Shown: positions 1 to 7,535 of the stretch, one piece after another
How the letters are laid out: each line of letters begins with the position of its first letter
Numbering within the stretch: the stretch's first letter is position 1
Source: Oscillospiraceae bacterium
GTDB taxonomy: Bacteria > Bacillota > Clostridia > Oscillospirales > Acutalibacteraceae
DNA: 56,545 nucleotides
Assembly: GCA_015066445.1 (NCBI GenBank)
Contig: SVOK01000011.1
Coordinates: 1-56,545 of the forward strand
Direction of reading: 5' to 3'
Notes under the pieces: generated by a model
What the model saw: the letters and a program-made list of their open reading frames with translations, nothing else
Told to the model about the DNA's origin: nothing
Database searches by the model: none
Translations under genes and position numbers: made by a program

Positions 1-45
1 GCATAACCATTTTGTATGTGATAAACTATTTGTGCTATTAGCCAT
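1..45 (-). CDS. tnpA: IS200/IS605-type transposase TnpA, 5' end only (cut by window edge)
   Basis: Only the first 15 codons are inside the window. They read MANSTNSLSHTKWLC, which matches the characteristic start of IS200/IS605 Y1 (HUH-type) transposases (M-A-N-x-x-N-S-L-S-H-T-K-W). An AGGAG ribosome binding site sits 6-10 bases upstream of the ATG at 45. The family moves single-stranded DNA using one catalytic tyrosine and recognises hairpins near the element ends; such hairpins lie just upstream at 130-186. The catalytic HUH motif and tyrosine lie outside the window, so activity cannot be judged. Confidence 0.8.
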   Translation of the reverse strand, partial: MANSTNSLSHTKWLC

Positions 46-189
46 TAAAATTCTCCTTCCGTAGTTCTCTAAGACTTGAACAACCTTATTGTACTACTTG
101 GGGAATTTTTTTGTATAACAACCGACGCGCACCCGCATAGCGGGTGGTTCTTTGGTTTACGCTTTTGCGTAAACCAGCCTAAAGGCACT
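46..189 (-). mobile_element. Left end of the IS200/IS605-type element (subterminal hairpins)
   Basis: The leader between the transposase start and the ppdK terminator contains three compact hairpins. These are CACCCGC-ATA-GCGGGTG (130-146), GGTTTACGC-TTTT-GCGTAAACC (154-175) and GCC-TAAA-GGC (177-186). Subterminal imperfect palindromes are what Y1 transposases of this family bind. The outer boundary of the element is not visible as a repeat, because the family makes no target duplication and has no terminal inverted repeats, so 189 is only an estimate. Confidence 0.55.
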
Positions 190-228
190 AAAAAAAAGAC
201 CCTGCGTACCTGAAAGGTACACAAGGTC
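190..228 (-). terminator. Intrinsic terminator of ppdK
   Basis: On the minus strand a 13-bp stem (positions 228-216 with 210-198, including two G-U pairs) closes a 5-base loop. It is followed by eight T residues. It lies about 110 bases past the ppdK stop codon, with no gene between. Confidence 0.8.
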
Positions 229-338
229 GTTTTTCTCATTATTCTCTTGTTTTTTCTTTTTTCTCTCACGCTAAAAAAGTTTGTCCTTTTTGAAGGTGGT
301 GAGGATAAAAAGGATTATACAAGAACAATGGACTATTA

Positions 339-2969
339 TTATTTCATATCCTTTATAGCAGCCTGTGCAGCAGCGAGGCGAGCGATCGGCACACGGAAAG
401 GTGAGCAGGATACATAGTCAAGACCAATCTTATGGCAGAACTCAACAGATACGGGGTCGCCGCCGTGCTCACCGCAGATACCGCAGTGAATTTCAGGACG
501 GGTCTTCTTACCGAGAGCTACAGCCATATCCATAAGCTTACCAACACCAGTCTGGTCAAGCTTAGCGAAAGGATCGTTCTCATAAATCTTTGCATCATAG
601 TAAGCAGAAAGGAACTTACCAGCATCGTCACGGCTGAAGCCGAAGGTCATCTGAGTAAGGTCGTTTGTACCGAAGCAGAAGAATTCAGCTTCACGAGCTA
701 CTTCGTCAGCAGTAAGACAAGCTCTGGGGATTTCCATCATAGTACCAACTTCGTACTTGAGCTCAACGCCTGCAGCTGCGATTTCAGCATCAGCAGTAGC
801 AACAACAACATCCTTAACATACTTTAATTCCTTAACTTCACCGGTAAGAGGAATCATAATCTCAGGAACGATGTTCCAGTCAGCATGAGCCTTCTTAACG
901 TTGATAGCAGCACGGATAACAGCAGCAGTCTGCATCTTTGCAATTTCAGGATAGGTAACTGCAAGACGGCAGCCACGGTGACCCATCATGGGGTTGAACT
1001 CGTGGAGACCTGAAATGATATTTTTGATATCCTCAACAGTTTTGCCCTGAGCGTCTGCAAGAGCCTTAATGTCAGCCTCTTCAGTAGGAACGAACTCATG
1101 AAGCGGAGGATCTAAGAAACGGATACAAACGGGGTTGCCTTCAAGAGCTTCGTAAAGCTTCTCAAAGTCGCCCTGCTGATAAGGAAGAATCTTTGCAAGA
1201 GCAGCTTCACGCTCTTCTACGGTATCAGCGCAGATCATCTCACGGAAAGCAGCGATTCTCTCAGCCTCGAAGAACATATGCTCTGTACGGCAAAGACCGA
1301 TACCTTCAGCACCAAGCTCACGAGCTTTCTTAGCATCAGCAGGAGTATCAGCATTGGTGCGAACCTTAAGAGTTCTGAACTCGTCAGCCCAGTCCATAAT
1401 TCTGCCGAACTCACCAGCGATTTCAGCATCAACAGTGGGGATAATACCATCATAGATATTACCTGTAGAACCGTCGATAGAAATATAGTCACCCTCATTG
1501 TAGGTCTTGCCTGCAAGAGTGAATTTCTTATTTTCTTCATCCATAATGATATCGCCGCAACCTGATACGCAGCAAGTACCCATACCACGAGCAACAACGG
1601 CTGCGTGAGAGGTCATACCGCCACGAACAGTGAGGATACCCTGAGAAGCCTTCATACCTGTAATATCTTCAGGTGAAGTCTCAAGACGAACGAGGATAAC
1701 CTTCTCGCCACGGCTGTTCCACTCTTCTGCATCTTCAGCAGTAAATACAACCTTACCGCAAGCAGCACCAGGAGAAGCACCTAAGCCCTTGCCTGCAGGA
1801 GTAGCAGCCTTAAGAGCCTTAGCATCAAACTGGGGATGGAGAAGTGTATCAAGGTTTCTAGGATCGATCATAGCAACAGCCTGCTTCTTGTCGATCATAT
1901 TTTCATCAACTAAGTCACAAGCGATTTTAAGAGCAGCCTTAGCGGTTCTCTTACCGTTACGGGTCTGAAGCATAAAGAGTTTACCGTGTTCAACAGTGAA
2001 CTCCATATCCTGCATATCACGGTAGTGATCTTCAAGGATAGCGCAAACCTTATTGAATTCCTCGAAAGCCTCGGGGAACTTGTTAGCCATCTCTGCGATA
2101 GGCATAGGTGTACGAACACCAGCAACAACGTCCTCACCCTGAGCGTTGGTAAGGAACTCACCCATAAGACCCTTTTCACCAGTAGCAGGATCACGTGTGA
2201 AGGCAACACCGGTACCGCAATCGTCACCCATGTTACCGAAAGCCATCATCTGAACGTTAACAGCGGTACCCCAAGAATAAGGAATATCGTTGTCACGACG
2301 ATAAACGTTTGCACGGGGGTTGTCCCATGAACGGAAAACAGCTTCAACTGCACCCATCAACTGCTCCTTAGGATCAGAGGGGAAGTCTTTACCGATCTTG
2401 TTTTTGTATTCAGCCTTGAACTGCTCTGCAAGGGTCTTAAGATCGTCAGCAGTAAGCTCAACGTCCTGAGTAACACCCTTTTCTTCCTTCATTTTGTCGA
2501 TAAGCTCTTCAAAATATTTCTTACCAACTTCCATAACTACGTCAGAATACATCTGAATGAATCTTCTGTAGCAGTCATAAGCCCAACGAGCGTTGCCTGA
2601 CTGAGCTGCCATAGTCTCAACAACTTCTTCGTTAAGACCAAGGTTAAGAATAGTATCCATCATACCGGGCATTGATGCACGTGCACCTGAACGTACAGAA
2701 ACGAGAAGGGGATTTTCCTTATCGCCGAACTTCTTGCCGGTGATTTCTTCCATCTTGTCGATGTACTCCATAATTTCTGCCTGAATGTCATCATTGATTT
2801 TTCTGCCATCCTCATAATACTGAGTGCAGGCCTCGGTGGTTACGGTGAAGCCCTGAGGAACAGGAAGACCGATTTTGGTCATTTCTGCAAGGTTAGCACC
2901 CTTACCGCCAAGAAGCTCACGCATAGAAGCGTCGCCTTCTTTAAAAAGGTAAACAAACTTTTGACTCAT
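339..2969 (-). CDS. ppdK: Pyruvate, phosphate dikinase
   Basis: This enzyme interconverts pyruvate, ATP and Pi with PEP, AMP and PPi in the cytosol. In anaerobic Clostridia it commonly serves PPi-linked glycolysis or gluconeogenesis. The 876 residues match the usual length of bacterial PPDK. The N-terminal nucleotide-binding domain begins with the GGKGANLAEM motif near residue 22. The swivelling phosphohistidine domain has GGMTSHAAVVARGMG near residue 455. The C-terminal PEP/pyruvate domain ends with the CGICGEHGGDP cysteine motif near 830. The start at 2969 has an AGGAGGT ribosome binding site 8 bases upstream. The gene stands alone with its own promoter-like region and terminator. Note that the regulatory threonine position two residues before the catalytic histidine is present (T-S-H), but no regulator gene is seen. 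Confidence 0.97.
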   Translation of the reverse strand: MSQKFVYLFKEGDASMRELLGGKGANLAEMTKIGLPVPQGFTVTTEACTQYYEDGRKINDDIQAEIMEYIDKMEEITGKKFGDKENPLLVSVRSGARASMPGMMDTILNLGLNEEVVETMAAQSGNARWAYDCYRRFIQMYSDVVMEVGKKYFEELIDKMKEEKGVTQDVELTADDLKTLAEQFKAEYKNKIGKDFPSDPKEQLMGAVEAVFRSWDNPRANVYRRDNDIPYSWGTAVNVQMMAFGNMGDDCGTGVAFTRDPATGEKGLMGEFLTNAQGEDVVAGVRTPMPIAEMANKFPEAFEEFNKVCAILEDHYRDMQDMEFTVEHGKLFMLQTRNGKRTAKAALKIACDLVDENMIDKKQAVAMIDPRNLDTLLHPQFDAKALKAATPAGKGLGASPGAACGKVVFTAEDAEEWNSRGEKVILVRLETSPEDITGMKASQGILTVRGGMTSHAAVVARGMGTCCVSGCGDIIMDEENKKFTLAGKTYNEGDYISIDGSTGNIYDGIIPTVDAEIAGEFGRIMDWADEFRTLKVRTNADTPADAKKARELGAEGIGLCRTEHMFFEAERIAAFREMICADTVEEREAALAKILPYQQGDFEKLYEALEGNPVCIRFLDPPLHEFVPTEEADIKALADAQGKTVEDIKNIISGLHEFNPMMGHRGCRLAVTYPEIAKMQTAAVIRAAINVKKAHADWNIVPEIMIPLTGEVKELKYVKDVVVATADAEIAAAGVELKYEVGTMMEIPRACLTADEVAREAEFFCFGTNDLTQMTFGFSRDDAGKFLSAYYDAKIYENDPFAKLDQTGVGKLMDMAVALGKKTRPEIHCGICGEHGGDPVSVEFCHKIGLDYVSCSPFRVPIARLAAAQAAIKDMK

Positions 2970-3050
2970 TTTAAGTCAACCTCCTATTTTTTTGGATATT
3001 ATCCATTTTTAACGTTATCCACCCAAACACGTAATTTAGGTATCCAACCT

Positions 3051-3056
3051 ATTATA
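3051..3056 (-). promoter_or_regulatory. Extended -10 promoter for ppdK
   Basis: On the minus strand a perfect TATAAT preceded by TGG (an extended -10 element) lies about 80 bases upstream of ppdK. The -35 match 17 bases further up is poor (TTTATT), so recognition would depend on the extended -10. Confidence 0.5.
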
Positions 3057-3160
3057 CCAACTTTTTAAAGAAAAATAAAGGATTTTTTTCATAAAAGGTA
3101 AAAAAAGTTAAAATTTATATTGCCATGCTGAAAAAATAATCATATTTTATGCAATTTTAC

Positions 3161-4657
3161 TTATTTCAGCTTATCTTTTGAGGGCAAACGGTAATAAAGC
3201 TTGGTGTTTTCTTTAATTATCTTAGCCAACCAGTCGTTTATACAGCCGTCAGCTATGCGCCATACCCAATTATCTCCAGATGTTGCGGGGGTGTTTATGC
3301 GGGCAGAATTATCGAGCCCTAAAAAGTCCTGCATCTGCAAAATAACAGTATCAGCAGAGGAAGCCAAAGCGGCTTTAATAACCTCCCAATTGAAGCTGTC
3401 ACTATCCCCTATCCTCAAATATTTACGCATAAATTCGATCTGCGAAGCTTTGGCATCTTTCATAAAGCCTATAATGGTATCGTTATCGTGAGTACCAGTA
3501 TAAACCACGCAATTTTTAATTATATTATGCGGAAGATAGCTACTCTCACTCTCAGGGTCAAAAGCAAACTGCAACACCTTCATTCCGGGGAAGCCTGTAT
3601 ATTTAAGAAGCTTTCTTACAGGCTCATCAATTGTGCCTAAATCCTCAGCTATAATATTAAGCTTACCGAGCTTTTTCTGCGCCACATCAAAGAAATTACG
3701 ACCAGGTCCTTTTATCCATTTTCCGTTTGCGGCAGTTTTTTCTCCCGCAGGGATACTGTAATAAGCGGAAAATGCTCTGAAATGGTCAATTCTTACAATA
3801 TCATAAAGCTTTGCAGAATAGCCTATACGGTTAATCCACCAGCTATAACCGTCCTTTTTCATATAATCCCAATTATATAAAGGATTTCCCCAAAGCTGAC
3901 CGTCATCTGAAAAAGCATCAGGTGGACAGCCTGCCACCGCAATAGGACAAAAATCCTCGTCCAATAAAAACTGCTTAGGATTGCTCCATACATCGGCGCT
4001 GTCCAAAGCTACATAAATTGGAATATCACCTATTATGTAAATACCCTTATTATTGGCATATTCCTTCAATTTAAACCATTGACTGCTAAAAAAATACTGA
4101 AGCATTTTATGAAAAGCTATACTGTCACCCAGTTCATTCTCAGCCTTTTTAATAAACTCCGCTTCCCGACTTTTATAACCCTTTTCCCAATAATCAAAGG
4201 AAGCTCCGTTATGATAATCCTTTATTGCCGCATAAAGGGAGTAATCGTTTAGCCAAAAGCTGTTTTCCTTTTCAAATTTTTTATAATCCGATGGCGTATT
4301 ATTTTTAAATCTGCTAAAAGCAATTTTGAGCACTCTATACCGATTTTTATACATAAGCTCATAGTCAACCTTCGAGCTATCCTTACACCATTTTATACCC
4401 TCTATCTCCGACTTTTCGAGAAAACCGCCTTTTATAAGCTCATCCAAATCTATAAAATAAGGATTTCCCGCAAAAGTGGAAACCGATTGATAGGGCGAAT
4501 CTCCAAAGCCTGTAATCCCAAGCGGCAATATCTGCCAATAGGTCTGCCCTGCTTTTTCGAGAAAGTCCACAAATTCATAGGCTTTTTTACCCAAAGTGCC
4601 TATTCCATATTCACTTGACAGCGAAAATATCGGCATTAAAATACCGCTTGCTCTCAT
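3161..4657 (-). CDS. malQ: 4-alpha-glucanotransferase (amylomaltase, GH77)
   Basis: This cytosolic enzyme transfers 4-alpha-glucan segments between maltooligosaccharides in maltose/glycogen metabolism. The 498 residues fit bacterial MalQ. The N-terminus reads RASGILMPIFSLSSEYGIGT. DSPYQSVSTFAGNPYFIDLD is the typical sugar-binding block. Later blocks include GDIPIYVALDSADVW, DIVRIDHFRAF (catalytic Asp nucleophile), NIIAEDLGTI (acid/base Glu) and YTGTHDNDT (third acidic residue), so all three catalytic acids are present. An upstream TTG codon would add one residue, but the AGGTG site is spaced correctly only for the ATG at 4657. The gene is monocistronic with its own promoter. Confidence 0.96.
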   Translation of the reverse strand: MRASGILMPIFSLSSEYGIGTLGKKAYEFVDFLEKAGQTYWQILPLGITGFGDSPYQSVSTFAGNPYFIDLDELIKGGFLEKSEIEGIKWCKDSSKVDYELMYKNRYRVLKIAFSRFKNNTPSDYKKFEKENSFWLNDYSLYAAIKDYHNGASFDYWEKGYKSREAEFIKKAENELGDSIAFHKMLQYFFSSQWFKLKEYANNKGIYIIGDIPIYVALDSADVWSNPKQFLLDEDFCPIAVAGCPPDAFSDDGQLWGNPLYNWDYMKKDGYSWWINRIGYSAKLYDIVRIDHFRAFSAYYSIPAGEKTAANGKWIKGPGRNFFDVAQKKLGKLNIIAEDLGTIDEPVRKLLKYTGFPGMKVLQFAFDPESESSYLPHNIIKNCVVYTGTHDNDTIIGFMKDAKASQIEFMRKYLRIGDSDSFNWEVIKAALASSADTVILQMQDFLGLDNSARINTPATSGDNWVWRIADGCINDWLAKIIKENTKLYYRLPSKDKLK

Positions 4658-4686
4658 CAAATCACCTCAATTAAAATATCTAATAT

Positions 4687-4715
4687 ATAATACCAAAATT
4701 CGCACCAAACTTCAA
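4687..4715 (-). promoter_or_regulatory. Sigma-A promoter of malQ
   Basis: On the minus strand TTGAAG (4715-4710), a 17-base spacer and TATTAT (4692-4687) lie about 30 bases before the malQ start. Confidence 0.65.
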
Positions 4716-4740
4716 CGGTTGTTTTCTGGAAAATAGATGA

Positions 4741-4781
4741 AAAAACAAAATTGCTCTTATGAGGGAAAATCATAAGAGCAA
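4741..4781 (-). terminator. Intrinsic terminator of the PHP phosphatase gene
   Basis: A perfect 12-bp stem (4751-4762 with 4770-4781) has a 7-base loop. On the minus strand it is followed by TTTTGTTTTT. It lies directly after the PHP gene and before the malQ promoter. Confidence 0.88.
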
Positions 4782-4788
4782 CAGTTTA

Positions 4789-5562
4789 TTAAAGAGATTT
4801 GATTTCAGGCTTTCCGATATAATTAAGGTTATATTTTTTAACCATTTCTTTGGCTTTTATTACCGAGTCACCGTCATAAGCATTAAATACATCATGCGCA
4901 TCAAAACCAAAGGTTACAGGGCACTGCTCCTCGCCTGCAACTTCCCAGAAATCCGACCTTGGGTAATTGCGGTTATCTCTGATTCCAAGGCAGTTTATTT
5001 CAAGTGGCACGCCATATTCTCTTGAAGCTATGCAGATTTTTCGCATTTCTTCTTTGAACAAAGCCTTTTCTCCCGTAAAATTAATCATATCAGGGTGAGC
5101 TACATAAGTAAAAACACCTGTCTTTATAGCATCAACCACACGTGATACATAGGTTTTTAGCTTATCTGCACTGTCGCTTCGCACAGCAGAATGCTCAATC
5201 GCCTCAGGGTATTCCTCATCAGGAAAATGCTCGCCTAAAATGAGATATTCTGCGCCATAGTCCTTGACAGTTTTAAGCATTTTATCGAATATATTGGGAT
5301 AATATTCCATCTCAAAACCAATTCTTATATCAATTTTATCCTCATACTTTTCACGTAAAGCCTTAATTGTGGAAAAATAATCTTCTACCTTTGAAGTGGG
5401 TACCCTGAAATTCGGCTCGTGACCGTCTGCAAATTTAAGCGGAGCATGGTCAGAAAAACCCATATATTTGATTCCGCACTCAATCGCTCTTTTAATATAC
5501 TCCTCTTCTGTACCCGAAGCGTGACCGCAACGGTAGGTGTGAGTATGATAATTGTAATCCAT
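4789..5562 (-). CDS. hisJ: PHP-domain histidinol-phosphatase (HisJ/HisK-like)
   Basis: This is a metal-dependent PHP-family phosphoesterase of 257 residues. The likely reaction is histidinol phosphate to histidinol, the step missing from the histidine operon at 21-28 kb. It starts MDYNYHTHTYRCGHA, where the HxH motif is the first PHP metal ligand. It continues with FSDHAPL, a GFEMEY block, LGEHFPD, YVAHPDM and, near the end, FGFDAHD. These are the expected ligand blocks of the HolPase PHP family. A GTG three codons upstream lies inside the ribosome binding site AGAGGTG, so the ATG at 5562 is preferred. Other PHP phosphoesterases share these motifs; the histidinol role is inferred from family and need. 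Confidence 0.82.
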   Translation of the reverse strand: MDYNYHTHTYRCGHASGTEEEYIKRAIECGIKYMGFSDHAPLKFADGHEPNFRVPTSKVEDYFSTIKALREKYEDKIDIRIGFEMEYYPNIFDKMLKTVKDYGAEYLILGEHFPDEEYPEAIEHSAVRSDSADKLKTYVSRVVDAIKTGVFTYVAHPDMINFTGEKALFKEEMRKICIASREYGVPLEINCLGIRDNRNYPRSDFWEVAGEEQCPVTFGFDAHDVFNAYDGDSVIKAKEMVKKYNLNYIGKPEIKSL

Positions 5563-5612
5563 TAGGAGCACCTCTCTTAAAAACTATTTTGCACAATATA
5601 GTATAAAATATT

Positions 5613-5638
5613 AAAACCCGACGAAACCGTCGGGTTTT
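5613..5638 (-). terminator. Hairpin terminator after tRNA-Arg
   Basis: A perfect 11-bp stem (5613-5623 with 5628-5638) has a 4-base loop. The T-rich 3' arm is continued by TAATATTTT on the minus strand, directly after the tRNA-Arg CCA end. Confidence 0.8.
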
Positions 5639-5640
5639 AA

Positions 5641-5717
5641 TGGCGCGCTGAAGAAGATTCGAACTCCCGACCTTCTGGTCCGTAGCCAGACGCTCTATCC
5701 AGCTGAGCTATCAGCGC
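5641..5717 (-). tRNA. tRNA-Arg(ACG)
   Basis: This is a 77-base cloverleaf. The acceptor stem GCGCTGA pairs with TCAGCGC, followed by discriminator G and an encoded CCA. The D arm is TAGCTCAGCTGGATAGAGC. The anticodon stem TCTGG/CCAGA encloses CTACGGA, giving anticodon ACG (A34 is normally modified to inosine). The T arm contains GTTCGAATC. Confidence 0.95.
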
Positions 5718-5740
5718 AAGTGTTTTTTGACCGCCATAGT

Positions 5741-5769
5741 ATAATATCACAAGTTTTTGATAAAATCAA
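5741..5769 (-). promoter_or_regulatory. Sigma-A promoter of tRNA-Arg
   Basis: On the minus strand TTGATT (5769-5764), a 17-base spacer and TATTAT (5746-5741) place the start about 18 bases before the mature 5' end. Confidence 0.75.
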
Positions 5770-5820
5770 GCATTATTTTATTTTTTTTGAAAAATATTAA
5801 AAATTTATTTCTTTTATAAC

Positions 5821-5849
5821 TTGACATTAGCGAAAATATAAAGTAAAAT
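5821..5849 (+). promoter_or_regulatory. Sigma-A promoter upstream of the tRNA-Leu leader
   Basis: Consensus TTGACA (5821-5826), a 17-base spacer and TAAAAT (5844-5849) sit just before the first leader copy. It is the only strong plus-strand promoter seen for tRNA-Leu, so the transcript would cross both leader copies. Confidence 0.75.
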
Positions 5850-5866
5850 AGCTAACGATGTCAATA

Positions 5867-6205
5867 ACTTTGAGCGGCAGCGATAAGGTTTTGGGTACCG
5901 CAAGCGGTCACGCATGCGGCTGCCAATAGGCAGTACTATTATTAGCAATATTTATTAGCCAATATTTTTTACAATTTAATATGCGGGTGTGGCGGAATTG
6001 GCAGCTTTGAGTTTGAGCGCCTCCTGCGGAGGATTCAGTGAAAACGAAAAGGCGCAGCGGTCAAAATACTTTGAGCGGCAGCGATAAAGTTTTGGGTACC
6101 GCAAGCGGTCACGCATGCGGCTGCCAATAGGCAGTACTATTATTGGCAATATTTATTAGCCAATATTTTTTACAATTTAATATGCGGGTGTGGCGGAATT
6201 GGCAG
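5867..6205 (+). repeat. Tandem duplication of the tRNA-Leu leader with truncated tRNA copy
   Basis: Bases 5867-6004 and 6068-6205 are the same 138-base sequence with two differences by eye (5887 G/A, and an A/G in the hairpin near 5945/6146). The offset is 201 bases. Each copy holds hairpin-forming leader sequence (ACCGC-AA-GCGGT, CTGCC-AATA-GGCAG and a T-run-flanked TTGGC/GCCAA stem) and the first 22 bases of tRNA-Leu. Only the second copy continues into a full tRNA. The 63 bases between the copies (6005-6067) are unrelated. The heptamer CTTTGAG occurs at 5868, 6005 and 6069, the edges of the units. Confidence 0.9.
5983..6004 (+). pseudogene. Truncated tRNA-Leu 5' fragment (22 nt)
   Basis: GCGGGTGTGGCGGAATTGGCAG is identical to the first 22 bases of the functional tRNA-Leu at 6184, then breaks into unrelated sequence. 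It has the 5' acceptor strand and half the D arm only, so it cannot make a tRNA. Confidence 0.9.
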
Positions 6206-6266
6206 ACGCACTAGCCTTAGGAGCTAGCGGAACTCCGTGCAGGTTCAAGTCCTGTCACCCGCACCA
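6184..6266 (+). tRNA. tRNA-Leu(TAG)
   Basis: This is an 83-base class II tRNA. The acceptor GCGGGTG pairs with CACCCGC, followed by A and an encoded CCA. The anticodon stem CTAGC/GCTAG encloses CTTAGGA, giving anticodon TAG. A short variable arm (GGAACTCC) and the T arm GGTTCAAGTCC follow. The plus-strand orientation is opposite to the flanking genes. Confidence 0.95.
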
Positions 6267-6277
6267 TTTTATGAGGT

Positions 6278-6320
6278 CCTCAAAGCCTTTGTTTATAAGG
6301 CTTTGGGGATTTTCTTTTTT
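6278..6320 (+). terminator. Terminator of tRNA-Leu
   Basis: A 12-bp stem with one G-U pair (6278-6289 with 6297-6308) has a 7-base loop, followed by ATTTTCTTTTTT. It lies 12 bases after the tRNA CCA. Confidence 0.85.
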
Positions 6321-6356
6321 GCCCACTGGTGCATTTGGGGGCTTATTTGGGGCTTA

Positions 6357-7409
6357 TTATACTAAAATAAGAATCAGCAATACCACTATTGCAATTATGA
6401 GTATTTTAAGCCATGTGGCATAATTGGGGAAAGCCTCTGCGATTTTATCAAGCACGCTTACATTTTCACCGTCAGGAGTCTCAGCTTCTGGGATAATTTC
6501 GCCAATAATATCTTCTACATCTGGCAGAGAATCTTGCGGCTTTTCTTGGTTAGGTGTGAGCTCCTCATCAGGGAATTGCTCTTTAAAAAGCTCATCACCC
6601 ACACTATTGTCAGGCAGTTCACTCCAGATATCATTCCCTATATTGTTTTCTTCGCTCTGTTCTAATGAAAAAGAAACTCTATCAACATAATCGTCACAAC
6701 GAATGCAATAACGTGACATTGTGCCTTCCTTTTCAGCAGTAGCTGGGCGGTCAACTGTCCATTTGTCCGAATATGTATGACCTATAGGGTCTGTATCCTT
6801 GTACTCCTTATGACCGCACAATTCACAAACACGCTCATTAAGGCCCTTATCAACGCAAGTGGGCTTTGATACCACGGTCCATTTACCATAATTCTTATGC
6901 GGGCAGTTTTCACCGTTAAATGCAACATTTATACCGCCTGGAGTTACTGTGGGCATTATTTTATCCAGATTCCAGTTGCAAAAATCGCCTCTGCTATACT
7001 CTAAACCGATTTTTGTAAGCTCAGCTTTTGCATTATCCTTAACCTGAAATTTAAGAATTATAATATTACCGTCATTGGTCTTATTGCGCATTTCACAGAT
7101 AACAAGTCTTATAAGCTTACGGTCAGGATGGTTTGCAATGGTATAATCATTAAAAATATCGCCGTAATAAGCACCTTTATACTTTAAAACCTCTGGGTCA
7201 TAGGTAATAGAAACCGTGACCGCCATTATGCCCGGATTTTCTGTAAGTTTTATCGGCACTGCAACAATATCACCCGTAATGCCTTCAACTGTTCCCACTT
7301 CTATTTTACCCTGATAAATATCTGCAGCAGATACTGCGGGTGCAGAGAAAATCAAGAGGGATAAAGCTACACAGATGCAAATAAAAAAGGAAAAAGCTCT
7401 TTTTTTCAT
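6357..7409 (-). CDS. Membrane-anchored cohesin-domain protein
   Basis: This is a 350-residue exported protein of unknown role. A signal peptide (MKKRAFSFF... ending near VSAAD) is followed by a cohesin-like beta domain at about 32-150, with VPIKLTENPGIMAVTVSITY and YDPEVLKYKG. Next come two repeated cysteine/histidine modules (about 155-235: CPHKNYGKWT, CVDK, CELCGHK, GHTYSDKWTVDRPA, CIRCDD), an acidic Pro/Glu-rich spacer and a C-terminal hydrophobic anchor (ILIIAIVVLLILILV). Cohesins bind dockerins in cellulosomes or surface glycosidases; no dockerin is in this window. The ATG at 7409 has AGGAG upstream; the in-frame start 15 codons earlier lacks a ribosome binding site. It has its own promoter and is not in an operon. 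Confidence 0.75.
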   Translation of the reverse strand: MKKRAFSFFICICVALSLLIFSAPAVSAADIYQGKIEVGTVEGITGDIVAVPIKLTENPGIMAVTVSITYDPEVLKYKGAYYGDIFNDYTIANHPDRKLIRLVICEMRNKTNDGNIIILKFQVKDNAKAELTKIGLEYSRGDFCNWNLDKIMPTVTPGGINVAFNGENCPHKNYGKWTVVSKPTCVDKGLNERVCELCGHKEYKDTDPIGHTYSDKWTVDRPATAEKEGTMSRYCIRCDDYVDRVSFSLEQSEENNIGNDIWSELPDNSVGDELFKEQFPDEELTPNQEKPQDSLPDVEDIIGEIIPEAETPDGENVSVLDKIAEAFPNYATWLKILIIAIVVLLILILV

Positions 7410-7444
7410 ACTTTTTCTCCTATGTTTAAAAAATATTATATTAT

Positions 7445-7473
7445 ATTTTACCATCTGCGCTCACCATTGTCAA
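7445..7473 (-). promoter_or_regulatory. Sigma-A promoter of the cohesin-domain gene
   Basis: On the minus strand consensus TTGACA (7473-7468), a 17-base spacer and TAAAAT (7450-7445) lie 36 bases before the ATG at 7409. Confidence 0.8.
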
Positions 7474-7491
7474 CAATTACCGCATTACCAA

Positions 7492-7529
7492 AAACAGGCT
7501 TGCAGCCTTTAATGCCGCAAGCCTGTTTT
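7492..7529 (-). terminator. Terminator of the GH112 gene
   Basis: A long near-perfect hairpin on the minus strand (AACAGGCTTGC arm pairing with GCAAGCCTGTT) is followed by TTTTTGG. It lies 7 bases beyond the stop of the phosphorylase gene. Confidence 0.85.
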
Positions 7530-7535
7530 TAAATT

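Noticed and set aside
69-269. 66-residue minus-strand reading frame at the left edge
   Set aside because: It runs through the ppdK terminator and IS-end hairpins, has no ribosome binding site and its composition is that of non-coding palindromes.
270-338. CCTTTTT/AAAAAGG inverted repeat just after ppdK as its terminator
   Set aside because: The stem is A/T-rich with a 15-base loop and no T-tract; the hairpin at 190-228 is a far better terminator.
432-827. 131-residue plus-strand frame opposite ppdK
   Set aside because: Antisense shadow of a well conserved gene; no ribosome binding site or family resemblance.
5867-6183. T-box riboswitch in the tRNA-Leu leader
   Set aside because: GGGTACCGC and a T-run hairpin hint at one, but the conserved T-box core is not matched and T-boxes control aminoacyl-tRNA genes, not tRNA genes.
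6190-6423. 77-residue frame starting MAELADALALGASGTPCRFKSC
   Set aside because: This is the familiar false translation of a tRNA-Leu gene.
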